Shown: piece after piece, positions 8,759-17,764 of the stretch
Layout of the letters: each line of letters begins with the position of its first letter
How positions within the stretch are numbered: the stretch's first letter is position 1
Source: Streptomyces avermitilis MA-4680 = NBRC 14893
GTDB taxonomy: Bacteria; Actinomycetota; Actinomycetes; Streptomycetales; Streptomycetaceae
Assembly: GCF_000009765.2 (NCBI RefSeq)
Contig: NC_003155.5
Coordinates: 8,432,001 to 8,496,000 of the forward strand
Length of the DNA stretch: 64,000 nt
Reading direction: 5' to 3'
Program-made: the position numbers and the translations under genes
Notes under the pieces: generated by a model
What the model saw: only the letters and a program-made list of their open reading frames with translations
What the model was told of the DNA's origin: nothing
Databases searched by the model: none

Positions 8759-9541
8759 TTATGCCGCCGGTCCCTCGTACGGCAGCAGCTCGGCCCGCTT
8801 GGCCGGGAGCCCGTCACCGGACGAGCGCCCCGTCAGCCGCCGTACGATCCACGGCAGCAGATGCTGCCGGGCGAAGCGGACGTCCACGATCCGGCGCGCG
8901 GCCCATCCCGGCGGCAGTGTGGCCGGCATGGGTGTGTGCCACTCCGTATCCTCCGCCTCGTACCCGAGGGTCTGCCACACGGCCTCGGCGACCCGCCGGT
9001 GCCCCTCGGCCGTGAGGTGCAGCCGGTCGAAGTCCCACAGGCGGGGATCGGCGAGCGAGGGCGCTCCGTAGAGGTCGACGACGAGTGCGCCGTGTCGGGC
9101 CGCGAGGTCGTCGACGCACGCGAACAGCTCCTCCATGCGAGGCCGGAAGCGCTCGAGGACCGGGCCCTGGCGGGCCGGGCTGCGCATCAGGACCAGCTGC
9201 TTGCAGGAGGGGGCCAGCCGCTCGACGGCCTCCTCCAGGAGACCGCGTACGCGGCCCATGTCGCACTTGGGCCGCAGCGTGTCGTTGAGGCCGCCGACCA
9301 GCGTGATCACATCGGGCTGCATGGCGGCCGCCACGTCCACCTGCTCGGCGACGATCTGGCCGATCAGCTTGCCCCGCACGGCGAGGTTGGCATAGCGGAA
9401 ACCGGGCGTCCGCGCGGCCATCCGGCCGGCGAGGACATCGGCCCAGCCGCGGTAGGAGCCGTCGGGCAGCAGGTCCGACATGCCCTCGGTGAAGGAGTCG
9501 CCGATCGCGACAAGACTGGTGTGGTTGGCGTTCGTCTGCAT
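8759..9541 (-). CDS. SGNH/GDSL hydrolase
   Basis: The start is ATG 9541 (MQTNANHTSLVAIG); the frame stays open upstream but runs into repetitive DNA. The 260-residue protein has block I GDSFTEG with nucleophile Ser16, block II AVRG, block III GGLND, and the C-terminal DRLHLTAEGH catalytic Asp/His. No signal peptide is visible, so this is probably a cytoplasmic esterase or lipase-like enzyme. Substrate is unknown. A block of direct repeats lies immediately upstream of the start. Confidence 0.9.
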   Translation of the reverse strand: MQTNANHTSLVAIGDSFTEGMSDLLPDGSYRGWADVLAGRMAARTPGFRYANLAVRGKLIGQIVAEQVDVAAAMQPDVITLVGGLNDTLRPKCDMGRVRGLLEEAVERLAPSCKQLVLMRSPARQGPVLERFRPRMEELFACVDDLAARHGALVVDLYGAPSLADPRLWDFDRLHLTAEGHRRVAEAVWQTLGYEAEDTEWHTPMPATLPPGWAARRIVDVRFARQHLLPWIVRRLTGRSSGDGLPAKRAELLPYEGPAA

Positions 9542-9574
9542 GGCGTAGGAGATGGTAACCCGCGCCCATACCCG

Positions 9575-9692
9575 CCGGTCGGTCGGCCGCCGCGAACGCC
9601 CTGCCCGGGCATGCGTGGCTGCGACCGGTCGGTCGGCCGCCGCGAACGCCCTGCCGGGCATGCGCCGTCGGGAACGTCCTGCCGGGCATGCG
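9575..9692. repeat. Three direct repeats of about 40 bp
   Basis: Copies lie at 9575-9615 (41 bp), 9625-9664 (40 bp, nearly identical) and 9665-9692 (28 bp, shorter). The core reads GGTCGGCCGCCGCGAACGCC and then CTGCCGGGCATGCG. They sit upstream of the SGNH gene start and downstream of the CNNM gene promoter side. No protein frame with normal codon bias spans them. Confidence 0.8.
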
Positions 9693-9838
9693 CCGCCGCG
9701 CACGCCCCGAGGCTCTCGGCCTCGCTCGCGCAGGGAGGGATCCCCTTGCCCCCCGCCCGGCCCCGCTCACCCGTGCCTACAGGATTCCGCCGGCTTCCTC
9801 CGGCCTGATCCGCGGACCGGCCCCGGCCCCGGGACCCC

Positions 9839-10852
9839 TCACGCGGGCTGCCCGAACAGCTGCCGCAGCACGTCCTCCATCGTCACCATCCCCGCCAGCC
9901 GTCCGTCCGACCCGAGGACCGCCGCCAGATGCGTACGGCTGCCGCGCATCGCCGTGAGTACGTCGTCCAGCGGCGTGGTCTCCCGGACGCGGGCGATCGG
10001 CCGCATGTCCCGCACCGCGAACGGCACATCGCGGGGCGTGGCGTCCAGCGCGTCCTTCACATGCAGATAGCCGACGATCCGGCGGCCCTCGTCCACCACG
10101 GGAAAACGCGAGAAGCCGGACTCGGCCGAGAGCCGCTCCAACTGCTCGGGCGTGATGCCCACGCGCGCGTAGACCACGCGCTCCAGCGGAAGCACGACGT
10201 CGCGCACGGGCCGGCGGCCCAGCTCCAGTGCGTCGTGCAGGCGCTCCTGGGCGCGGTCGTCGAGGAGCCCGGCGTCGACGGAGTCCTTGACCAGCCGGGC
10301 CAGTTCGTCGTCCGAGAAGGTCGCCGTGACCTCGTCCCTCGTCTCCACACGCAGCAGCTTGAGCAGCCCGTTCGCGAAGGCGTTCACGGCGAAGATCACC
10401 GGTCGCAGCGTCCGGGCCAGGGTGACCAGCGGCGGGCCGAGCAGCAGCGCGGAGCGCACCGGCTCGGCGAGCGCGATGTTCTTCGGCACCATCTCGCCCA
10501 GCAGCATGTGCAGATAGGTCGCCAGGGTGAGCGCGATGACGAACGACACCGCGTGGCCCGCACCGGCCGGCACGCCCACCGCGTGGAACACCGGCTCCAG
10601 CAGATGCGCGATCGCAGGCTCCGCGACGACACCGAGGACCAGGGTGCACAGGGTGATACCCAGCTGCGCCGCCGCCATCAGCGCCGACACGTGCTCCAGC
10701 CCCCACAGCACGCTGCGGGCCCGCCGGTCGCCCTCCTCGGCGTACGGCTCGATCTGGCTGCGGCGCACGGAGATCAGCGCGAACTCGGCCCCCACGAAGA
10801 AGGCGTTCACGACCAGGGTCAGCAGGCCGATCAGCAGCTGTACGGCAGTCAT
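9839..10852 (-). CDS. CNNM/CorC-type membrane protein with CBS pair (short form)
   Basis: This 337-residue protein has an N-terminal CNNM/DUF21 transmembrane domain of about four spans (residues 1-170, including the GEMVPKNIALAEP motif) and a CBS-domain pair at about 205-330. The C-terminal CorC_HlyC domain of the upstream paralogue is absent. Family members are implicated in magnesium/cobalt export or Mg homeostasis. Its ATG overlaps the stop of the longer paralogue (ATGA at 10849-10852), so both are made from one transcript and may form a hetero-oligomer. Confidence 0.88.
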   Translation of the reverse strand: MTAVQLLIGLLTLVVNAFFVGAEFALISVRRSQIEPYAEEGDRRARSVLWGLEHVSALMAAAQLGITLCTLVLGVVAEPAIAHLLEPVFHAVGVPAGAGHAVSFVIALTLATYLHMLLGEMVPKNIALAEPVRSALLLGPPLVTLARTLRPVIFAVNAFANGLLKLLRVETRDEVTATFSDDELARLVKDSVDAGLLDDRAQERLHDALELGRRPVRDVVLPLERVVYARVGITPEQLERLSAESGFSRFPVVDEGRRIVGYLHVKDALDATPRDVPFAVRDMRPIARVRETTPLDDVLTAMRGSRTHLAAVLGSDGRLAGMVTMEDVLRQLFGQPA

Positions 10853-12195
10853 CGCTCCCTCTCATGGGACACCGAAGAGGCTTCGTCCTGCGCGCCGGGC
10901 GCGTGCAGCAGTACCCGCGCCGCCCGCCGCCCCGACGCGTCCACCACGTCGAGCCGCCAGCCGGCGACCTCGACGGTGTCGCCCTCGGCCGGGATACGGC
11001 CCAGCTCGGCCGCGATCAGGCCGGCGAGTGTCTCGTACGGCCCGTCCGGCGCCCGCAGCCCCACCCGCGCGAGCTGGTCGATGCGGGTCGCGCCGTCGGC
11101 CGAGTACAGCGCGCGGCCGTCGTCGTCCGTGCCGGCCGGGGCCAGGTCCGGTGTCTCGTGCGGGTCGTGTTCGTCGCGGACCTCGCCGACCACCTCTTCG
11201 ACGATGTCCTCCAGCGTCGCGACCCCGGCCGTGCCGCCGTACTCGTCGATGACGATGGCCATGGTCCGTTTCCCGCCGAGGCGGTCGAGGAGCCGGTCGA
11301 CGGTGAGGGACTCCGGTACGAAGAGGGGCTCGCGCATCACGCGTGAGACAGGGCGGCGGGTCCGCTCTTCGGCGGGGACGGCCACGACGTCCTTGATGTG
11401 CGCGATACCGACGACCGAGTCGAGGTTGCCGCGGTAGACGGGGAAGCGGGACAGCCCGGTCGCCCGGGTCGCGTTCGCCACGTCCTCGCAGGTCGCCTGG
11501 ACGTCGAGCGCGACGACCTGGACACGCGGGGTCATCACGTTCTCCGCGGTCAGGTCGGCGAGATTGAGGGTGCGGACGAACAGCTCGGCGGTGTCGGCCT
11601 CCAGCGCGCCCGCCTTCGCGGAGTGCCGGGCGAGTGCCACCAGCTCCTGCGGCCCGCGCGCGGAGGCGAGCTCCTCCGCCGGTTCGAGTCCGAAGCGGCG
11701 TACGACGTGGTTCGCCGTGTTGTTGAGATGCGTGATGAACGGGCGGAACGCGGAGCTGAACAAGCGCTGCGGAGTTCCCACCCGCTTGGCCACGGCCAGC
11801 GGCGAGGAGATCGCCCAGTTCTTGGGCACCAGCTCGCCGACCACCATCAGGAACACCGTCGACAGGGCCGTACCGATGACCAGGGCCACCGAGTTGGACA
11901 CGGAGGGCGAGACGCCGACCGACTCCAGCGGGCCCGCGATCAGTTTCGCGATCGACGACTCCGAGAGCATGCCGACCACCAGGTTGGTGACGGTGATCCC
12001 GAGCTGTGCCCCGGACAACTGGAACGTCAGGTTGCGTACGGCCTTGAGGGCGCCCGCCGCGCCGCGCTCGCCGCGCTCCGCGGCCCGCTCCAGCTCGCTG
12101 CGCTCGACCGTGGTCAGCGAGAACTCCGCCGCTACGAAGGCGCCGCAGGCCACCGAGAGCAGGATCGCCACCAGCAGGAGGAGCACTTCGGTCAT
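10849..12195 (-). CDS. CNNM/CorC-type membrane protein with CBS pair and CorC_HlyC domain
   Basis: This 448-residue paralogue has a CNNM transmembrane domain (1-200, with GELVPKNWAISSP), a CBS pair at about 215-335 and a C-terminal CorC_HlyC domain at about 350-435 (RIDQLARVGLRAPDGPYETLAGLI). It is the first gene of a two-gene operon, and its final codons overlap the start of the short paralogue. Predicted role is Mg2+/Co2+ efflux or regulation at the membrane. Older databases call such proteins haemolysins, a name with little functional basis. Confidence 0.9.
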   Translation of the reverse strand: MTEVLLLLVAILLSVACGAFVAAEFSLTTVERSELERAAERGERGAAGALKAVRNLTFQLSGAQLGITVTNLVVGMLSESSIAKLIAGPLESVGVSPSVSNSVALVIGTALSTVFLMVVGELVPKNWAISSPLAVAKRVGTPQRLFSSAFRPFITHLNNTANHVVRRFGLEPAEELASARGPQELVALARHSAKAGALEADTAELFVRTLNLADLTAENVMTPRVQVVALDVQATCEDVANATRATGLSRFPVYRGNLDSVVGIAHIKDVVAVPAEERTRRPVSRVMREPLFVPESLTVDRLLDRLGGKRTMAIVIDEYGGTAGVATLEDIVEEVVGEVRDEHDPHETPDLAPAGTDDDGRALYSADGATRIDQLARVGLRAPDGPYETLAGLIAAELGRIPAEGDTVEVAGWRLDVVDASGRRAARVLLHAPGAQDEASSVSHERER

Positions 12196-12343
12196 CGGGT
12201 CACCTCCGTCCCATGGTCGGCCAGGGAGGCGGAGACCGCGCGATGTCGGCTACGGGGAGGTTCGCCCATGGGCGGACGCTCACACCCTTCCAAAGGGGGG
12301 ACGGCTGGATCTTCTTCCCATGGTAAAGGATCGGCAAAGTGGT

Positions 12344-12769
12344 TCAGTCGGCGAGCGGCTTCACCCACCGTCGCCACTGCTCCTCGGGCGTGTACCCCGC
12401 CGCCCGCCAGGCATGGTGCGCGGTCTCGTTCCGGCGCAGCACCATCGCGTCCCCGCGGCGCCCCCCGAGCCGTACGAACCGTTCCTCCGCGGCGGCGAGC
12501 AGCGCGGACCCGATGCCGAGGCGGCGGCGCTGAGGATGGACCGCCAGCCGGTACAGATGGCAGCGCCATCCGTCGAAGCCCGCGATCACCGTGCCGACCA
12601 GCTCCCCGTCCCGCTCGGCGAGGATCAGCGCCTCCGGGTCGCGGGCGACCAGTCGCTGCACCCCGTCCCGGTCGTCGCTGATGCTCGTGCCCTCGGCCGC
12701 CGTCTTCCAGAAGGCCAGCACGGCGGAGAGGTCCTCGGGGGCGGCGGCCCGCATGCGCAGCTCAGTCAT
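12344..12769 (-). CDS. GNAT-family N-acetyltransferase
   Basis: The start is ATG 12769 (MTELRMRAAAPEDLSAVLAF), giving 141 residues, normal for a single GNAT domain; the upstream open frame lacks homology. The acetyl-CoA binding motif A is RLAVHPQRRRLGIGSALL, and motif B follows with AHHAWRAAGY near the C-terminus. The acceptor substrate is unknown. It lies between the CNNM operon (148 bp away) and the oxidoreductase gene, all on the same strand but with gaps that suggest separate promoters. Confidence 0.88.
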   Translation of the reverse strand: MTELRMRAAAPEDLSAVLAFWKTAAEGTSISDDRDGVQRLVARDPEALILAERDGELVGTVIAGFDGWRCHLYRLAVHPQRRRLGIGSALLAAAEERFVRLGGRRGDAMVLRRNETAHHAWRAAGYTPEEQWRRWVKPLAD

Positions 12770-12890
12770 ACGGCGATCCCAGCACGCACGCCGGACCGGG
12801 ACGCGGAATTCCACCATCCGGACGGCGCCGGCCCACCCCTCGTCGGCCGCTTGCCCGCGCCGTGCGGCGCCGCCCGGCACCGACCCGCCC

Positions 12891-13781
12891 CTACGCGCCC
12901 CGCAACGCCTCGATCACCGGCGCGAACGCCTCCATGTACGGCTCCAGGACCGTCAGATACGAGAACCCGTACCGCTCCCGTTGTGCCAGCACCTGCGCCG
13001 TGATCTGCGCCGGCGTCCCGACCAGGACGATCGGCAGCTCCAGTACCTGCTCCTCGGTCAGCTGCGGTACGCGCTCGCGCAGGCCCTGGACGGCGGCGGC
13101 GCGGTCCTCGGTGACGGCGACCATCTGCACCAGCAGGTTCAGCTCGGCCGGCTCCGCGCGGTCCGCCGCCAGCCGCCGGTATCTGGCGACCCGCTCGTCC
13201 AGTTCCCCGGCCGTGACCGGCGCCAGCTTCCCCGTCGTGCTGCCCGGTACCAGATGCGCGCCCGCGAAAGCCGCGATGTCGGCGTGCTCGGCGGTGAGCC
13301 GCAGCATCCGGTCGCCGTTGCCGCCGATCAGCAGCGGCACCCGGGGCTTCTGCACGATCCCCGGCCGGTGCTCCGGGGAGCCGAGCAGCCGCTCCAACTC
13401 CTCGACCGTGCGCACGAGATGGTCCACCCGCTCGCGCGGCGAACCGTAGGGAAGGCCCGCCGTGTCGTGTTCCGCCTGTACGTACCCGGTGCCGAGACCG
13501 AGTTCGAGGCGTCCGCCCGTCAGCGCGTCGGTGGTCGCCACCTCGCGCGCCAGCAACGCAGGGTTCCAGAAGCCGGCGTTGAGCACGAATGTGCCGAGGC
13601 GCACCCGCTCCGTGGCCTCGGCCGCCGCGACGAGCGCGGGGAACGGCGCCGGCATGCCGAGGTGGTCGGGGACCAGGATCACGTCGTAGCCGAGTTCCTC
13701 GGCCCGGCGGCACTTGGCGCGCCACTCCTCGGCGGGTGCGGGGTCGAGCAGGTTGACGCCGAAACGGAACGGGCGTGCCAT
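12891..13781 (-). CDS. LLM-class F420-dependent oxidoreductase
   Basis: This 296-residue luciferase-like TIM-barrel protein starts MARPFRFGVNLLDPAPAEEW and includes LVPDHLGMPAPFPALVAAAE and LELGLGTGYVQAEHD, typical of the F420-using subfamily annotated as TIGR03621. Such enzymes use reduced F420 or flavin to reduce or oxygenate small molecules. The substrate cannot be deduced. It lies 47 bp downstream of the FtsX-type permease on the same strand and could be co-transcribed. Confidence 0.88.
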   Translation of the reverse strand: MARPFRFGVNLLDPAPAEEWRAKCRRAEELGYDVILVPDHLGMPAPFPALVAAAEATERVRLGTFVLNAGFWNPALLAREVATTDALTGGRLELGLGTGYVQAEHDTAGLPYGSPRERVDHLVRTVEELERLLGSPEHRPGIVQKPRVPLLIGGNGDRMLRLTAEHADIAAFAGAHLVPGSTTGKLAPVTAGELDERVARYRRLAADRAEPAELNLLVQMVAVTEDRAAAVQGLRERVPQLTEEQVLELPIVLVGTPAQITAQVLAQRERYGFSYLTVLEPYMEAFAPVIEALRGA

Positions 13782-13828
13782 GAACTCTCCTCGGCGGGAC
13801 GGCTACTTGGGCGCGTGACGGGAGTACA

Positions 13829-16396
13829 TCAGTCGTGCGCTATGGCCGCCAGCACATTCATGCGGGATGCACGCAACGCCGGGAGCAGTGCCGCCACGAT
13901 GCCCACGACCGCCGAGCCCACCACGACCGCCACGATCGTCGTCCACGGGATCGCGAGTACCCGCATGCCCTGGAGGGCGAGCACCTGCTGCACGCACACG
14001 CCCCACACCAGCCCCAGCGCAAGGCCCAGAACCGCGCCGAACACGGCGATCACCACCGACTCCAGGCGGATCATCCGGCGCAGCTGCCGCCGGGCGAGCC
14101 CGATCGCGCGCAGCAGCCCGATCTCCCGGGTGCGCTCCACGACCGACAGGGCCAGGGTGTTGACCACGCCGAGCACCGCGATGACGATCGCGAGGCCGAG
14201 CAGCGCGTACACGAGGTAGAGCAGGACGGCGATCTGGTCGTGCACGAGCTTCTTGTAGTCGGCCTGGTCGCGGACCTGGACCTGCGGATACGGGTCGAGG
14301 GTCCGCTCCAGCCGCGGGCGCAACCGGTCCGCGCCGGTGCCCGACCCGGCGTTCACGTACAGCGCGGAGTCCTGGCCGCCGGGCAGGTACTTCTCGACCG
14401 TCGCGATCCCGAAGTACAGCCCGCCCTGCATGCCGAAGCCGTCGGAGCCCTCCTGGTCGGTGAGCGCGGCAACCTTCAGTTCGGTCTTTCGGCCGCCCGG
14501 GAACTCGACGGCGACCGTGCTGCCGATCCGTGCGTCGTGCTTCTTCGCGAAGTCCGCGTCCATGGCGATGCCGCCGCCCGCGAGCGCCGCCGCCGTATCG
14601 CCCTGGGTGTACGTGATGTGGGCGACGTCGTCGAGCCGGTTGTCGTAGCCCGCGGCGGTCGTCTCGACGCGCTTGTCGTCCGGCAGCCGGACCGCGACGG
14701 GGGTGAACCGCTGCCGTACGACGAGTCCGACGCCGTCGGTGGCCCGCACCTTGTCGGTGACCTCCTGCGGGAACGGCAGGAAGTTGCTGTTCTGCACCAC
14801 GAAGTCGGCGCCCAGCGTCTTGTCGATCTGCTGGTCGAAGGACGCGGACATGGACGCGCTCGCCACCGACATCCCGCCGACCAGCGCGAGGCCGACCATC
14901 AGGGCGGCCGCCGTGGCACCGGTGCGGCGCGGATTGCGCAGGGCGTTGCGCTGACTCATCCGTCCGACCGGGCCGAACAGCGCGGGGAAGGCCGCGCCCA
15001 GCACCCGGATCACCGGCCGCACCAGCAGCGGGCCCGCGATCACGGTCGCGATGAGCGTGAGGACGACGCCGAGTCCCAGCAGGGACGCCGCCGACGCGGT
15101 CTTCGACGAGGTCGCGCACCCCGCGAGCGCGGCCGCCCCGAGCACGCCGACGACGGTGCCCACCACGCCGCGCACCTTCAACGGCCGCCCCACCCCGGCG
15201 ATCTCGGCGTCCGCGAGGGCCGCCATCGGGGAGACCCCGGCGGCGCGCCTGGCCGGGAGGTACGCCGCGAGGAAGGTGACGCCGACCCCGACGACGTAGG
15301 CCGTGACGGGCGTCGCCCAGCCGATGACCATCTCGGTGGACTTGAGGTTCATGCCGAACGCGCCCATGAGCTTGATGAGTCCGGCCGCGAGCCCGATGCC
15401 CGCGGCGAGCCCGAGCGTCGAGCCGACCAGCCCGAGCAGCAGCGCTTCGGTGAGCACGGAGCGGCGCACCTGCCGCCGGTCGGCGCCGAGGGCACGCAAC
15501 AGGCCGAGTTCGCGGGTGCGTTGGGCGATCAGCATCGAGAAGGTGTTGACGATGAGGAAGACGCCGACCAGGACGGCGATTCCGGCGAAGCCGAGCATCA
15601 CGTACTTGATCACGTCGAGGAATCCGCCGAGGTCGGCCGCGTCGGAGGTGGCCTGTTCGTCCGCGGTCTGCACGTCGTAGGTACCGGAGCCGAGTTCGGC
15701 GGCGATGCGCCGTTTGAGCTGGGCGTCGCTCACCCCCTTGGCGGCGTCCACGGAGATGCTCGTGGCGGCGTCGGCCCTGCCGAGCAGTTTGGTCTGCGCG
15801 GTCGGGGTGTCGAGGAAGACGAGCGCGGCCCCGGGGTTGGTGGTGGTGAACGTGGCGATGCCGACGATCCGCACCTTGAACGACCCGGGCTGCGCCAGCA
15901 CGGTCAGCGTGTCGCCGATGCGTACGTGCTTCTTCTCGGCGGTGTCCGCGTCCAGGAGTGCCTCACCGCTGCCGTGCGGGGCGTGTCCTGAGGTCAGCCG
16001 CACCGGGCTGCGGTCGGTGGGGTCCCAGTTGGTGGCGATGGTGGGGGCGCCTGTGGTGGACCCGACCGGCTCGTTCCTGACGTCCACGACCGTGATGTTC
16101 TGGACCGCCGCGTCCACATGGGTGGCGGCCACGCCGTCGACGCTCTTCAGGCGCTCCGCGAGCGCGGCGGGCACGGTCTCGGTCGCCCCGGTCGGGACCT
16201 GCGAGGTGAGGTCCTCCTTGGGCTGCACGGTGACATCGGCCGCTGTCGAGGCGAACAGCCGGTCGAAGGTGCGGGTGACCGTGTCCGAGAAGATCAGGCT
16301 GCCCGCGACGAACGCCACGGACAGGACGACGGCCAGCGCCGACAGGAGCAGCCGCCCCTTGTGCGCGAGGAAGCTGCGGAGAGTCGCTTTGAGCAC
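13829..16396 (-). CDS. ABC transporter permease with two FtsX domains (MacB-like)
   Basis: The start is GTG 16396 (MLKATLRSFLAHKGR); the frame is open to 17503 but that part overlaps the ATPase gene. The 855-residue protein has one N-terminal span, a large extracytoplasmic domain at about 45-250, an FtsX domain of three spans near 260-400, a central pair of spans, a second extracytoplasmic domain, and a C-terminal FtsX domain ending LPALRASRMNVLAAIAHD. This architecture matches MacB/LolE-like mechanotransmission exporters that move lipoproteins, peptides or antibiotics. The ATPase is 11 bp upstream. Confidence 0.92.
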   Translation of the reverse strand: MLKATLRSFLAHKGRLLLSALAVVLSVAFVAGSLIFSDTVTRTFDRLFASTAADVTVQPKEDLTSQVPTGATETVPAALAERLKSVDGVAATHVDAAVQNITVVDVRNEPVGSTTGAPTIATNWDPTDRSPVRLTSGHAPHGSGEALLDADTAEKKHVRIGDTLTVLAQPGSFKVRIVGIATFTTTNPGAALVFLDTPTAQTKLLGRADAATSISVDAAKGVSDAQLKRRIAAELGSGTYDVQTADEQATSDAADLGGFLDVIKYVMLGFAGIAVLVGVFLIVNTFSMLIAQRTRELGLLRALGADRRQVRRSVLTEALLLGLVGSTLGLAAGIGLAAGLIKLMGAFGMNLKSTEMVIGWATPVTAYVVGVGVTFLAAYLPARRAAGVSPMAALADAEIAGVGRPLKVRGVVGTVVGVLGAAALAGCATSSKTASAASLLGLGVVLTLIATVIAGPLLVRPVIRVLGAAFPALFGPVGRMSQRNALRNPRRTGATAAALMVGLALVGGMSVASASMSASFDQQIDKTLGADFVVQNSNFLPFPQEVTDKVRATDGVGLVVRQRFTPVAVRLPDDKRVETTAAGYDNRLDDVAHITYTQGDTAAALAGGGIAMDADFAKKHDARIGSTVAVEFPGGRKTELKVAALTDQEGSDGFGMQGGLYFGIATVEKYLPGGQDSALYVNAGSGTGADRLRPRLERTLDPYPQVQVRDQADYKKLVHDQIAVLLYLVYALLGLAIVIAVLGVVNTLALSVVERTREIGLLRAIGLARRQLRRMIRLESVVIAVFGAVLGLALGLVWGVCVQQVLALQGMRVLAIPWTTIVAVVVGSAVVGIVAALLPALRASRMNVLAAIAHD

Positions 16397-16407
16397 GGCG
16401 TCCTGCC

Positions 16408-17292
16408 TCAGTCCTGGTCGGGGGTGCCGTCGGCGGAGTCGCCGCCGGGCGGGACGGCGCCGGGCGGGACGGCGCCGTCGGAGGCGGCGTGGTTCGTGTC
16501 GGACTCGGGCGTCTGGGAGGGTCCCCCGGAGAAGAGGCGCATCCGCTCCAGCACCGCCTCCGCCGTCGGCCGTGCCATCTCGTCCACGATCCGCCCGTCC
16601 CCGAGGAAGAGCACCAGGTCGGAGTGGGCGGCCGCGCCGGGGTCGTGCGTGACCATGACGACGGTCTGCCCCAGTTCGTCGACCGCCTCGCGCAGGAAGC
16701 CCAGCACTTCGAGGCCCGCCCGGGAGTCGAGGTTGCCGGTCGGCTCGTCGGCGAAGATCAGCTCGGGGCGGGAGGCCAGGGCCCGGGCGCAGGCGACGCG
16801 CTGCTGCTGCCCGCCGGACAGCTGCGCGGGCCGGTGCCTCAGCCGGTCCCGCAGGCCGAGGGTGTCGATCACCTGGTCCAGCCACTTCTGGTCGGGCTTC
16901 TGGCCGGCGATGTCCATGGGCAGGGTGATGTTCTCGACCGCGTTGAGCGTCGGGATCAGATTGAACGACTGGAACATGAAGCCGATCCGGTCCCGCCGCA
17001 GCCGGGTCAGCTCGCCGTCCTTCAGCCCCGTGATCTCGGTGTTGCCGAGCCACACCTGTCCGGCCGAGACGCTGTCGAGCCCGGCCAGACAGTGCATGAG
17101 GGTGGACTTTCCGGAGCCCGAGGGCCCCATCACCGCGGTGAAGCGGCCGCGCGCGATGTCCACGTCGACCGAGTCGAGGGCGAGCACGGTCGTCTCGCCC
17201 GAGCCGTACGCCTTCGTCAGGCCGCGGGTGCGGGCGGCGAACCCGTCCGCCTCCGGGCGGCCGGGGGCGTGCTCCGCAGCAGGTGTGGACAA
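16408..17292 (-). CDS. ABC transporter ATP-binding protein (MacB/LolD type)
   Basis: This 294-residue ATPase has Walker A GPSGSGKST at 56-64, LSGGQQQRVACARAL signature, Walker B LIFADEPTGNLDS and H-loop VTHD. The N-terminal 22 and C-terminal 45 residues are Pro/Gly/Asp-rich extensions beyond the usual 230-residue LolD core. It precedes the FtsX-type permease by 11 bp and forms the exporter with it. A 228-bp spacer separates it from the divergent toxin-antitoxin genes. Confidence 0.93.
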   Translation of the reverse strand: MSTPAAEHAPGRPEADGFAARTRGLTKAYGSGETTVLALDSVDVDIARGRFTAVMGPSGSGKSTLMHCLAGLDSVSAGQVWLGNTEITGLKDGELTRLRRDRIGFMFQSFNLIPTLNAVENITLPMDIAGQKPDQKWLDQVIDTLGLRDRLRHRPAQLSGGQQQRVACARALASRPELIFADEPTGNLDSRAGLEVLGFLREAVDELGQTVVMVTHDPGAAAHSDLVLFLGDGRIVDEMARPTAEAVLERMRLFSGGPSQTPESDTNHAASDGAVPPGAVPPGGDSADGTPDQD

Positions 17293-17462
17293 CGCCGCCT
17301 CCTAGGTCGTGGACGTCCCGATTACCTTGTGTTCCCCGTCCGGGCCGATGTCTCCCCGGTCCGGGCCGAGGGTAGTGTGACGCAGGGCACACCCGATATC
17401 CCCCTGAGGTGCCGGACCTTCTCCACCCCAGGTCGGGCCCCTGATACCGGTGTAAGGGACAC

Positions 17463-17482
17463 GCTCCATCCCGGGGTGGAGC
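17463..17482. promoter_or_regulatory. Inverted repeat in the ABC/antitoxin spacer
   Basis: GCTCCA at 17463-17468 and TGGAGC at 17477-17482 form an inverted repeat around TCCCGGGG. It lies between the divergent ABC exporter and antitoxin genes. It may be an operator or a short hairpin; there is no T-tract. Confidence 0.4.
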
Positions 17483-17490
17483 CCTTGCCG

Positions 17491-17512
17491 GTGCTAGCAC
17501 CACGGCGCTAGC
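17491..17512. promoter_or_regulatory. Candidate antitoxin operator: paired GCTAGC palindromes
   Basis: The palindrome GTGCTAGCAC (17491-17500) is followed by a second GCTAGC at 17507-17512, with centres about 14 bp apart. The pair ends 8 bp before the antitoxin ATG. Ribbon-helix-helix proteins bind tandem short palindromes, so autoregulation by the antitoxin is likely but inferred. Confidence 0.55.
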
Positions 17513-17520
17513 TTCGAGGT

Positions 17521-17760
17521 ATGGCGAAGACTCAGCTGAACGTGAGGGTCGACGAGGGCACCGCCCGCGCCGCCCGCGAGCGAGCCCTGGAGCGCGGCAT
17601 GAGCGTGAACCGTTACATCGAAGAACTGGTCCGACAGGACACCGGGGAAGCGGGCCACACCTTCGTGGAGGCCGCCGCAGACTTCATGAAGCAGTACGAG
17701 ACCGTCTTCGCCGAGGAGTTCGGCGCGGACCGCGAGGGCACGCGCGAAAGTCGTCGTTGA
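17521..17760 (+). CDS. Ribbon-helix-helix antitoxin
   Basis: This 79-residue protein has the RHH/CopG pattern: a beta strand KTQLNVRVD at the N-terminus followed by helices with GMSVNRYIEELVRQ. The acidic C-terminal tail (about residues 45-79) would wrap the toxin. The downstream gene begins 4 bp after the stop and encodes a Fic-like toxin. Paired palindromes directly upstream are a likely operator. RHH proteins of this kind both repress their promoter and neutralise their partner. Confidence 0.82.
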   Translation: MAKTQLNVRVDEGTARAARERALERGMSVNRYIEELVRQDTGEAGHTFVEAAADFMKQYETVFAEEFGADREGTRESRR

Positions 17761-17764
17761 TCCC

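Noticed and set aside
8387-9541. SGNH and DUF4326 genes as part of a mobile insert
   Set aside because: Base composition and codon use match the neighbours and no integrase or terminal repeats flank them. The direct repeats at 9575-9692 occur on one side only.
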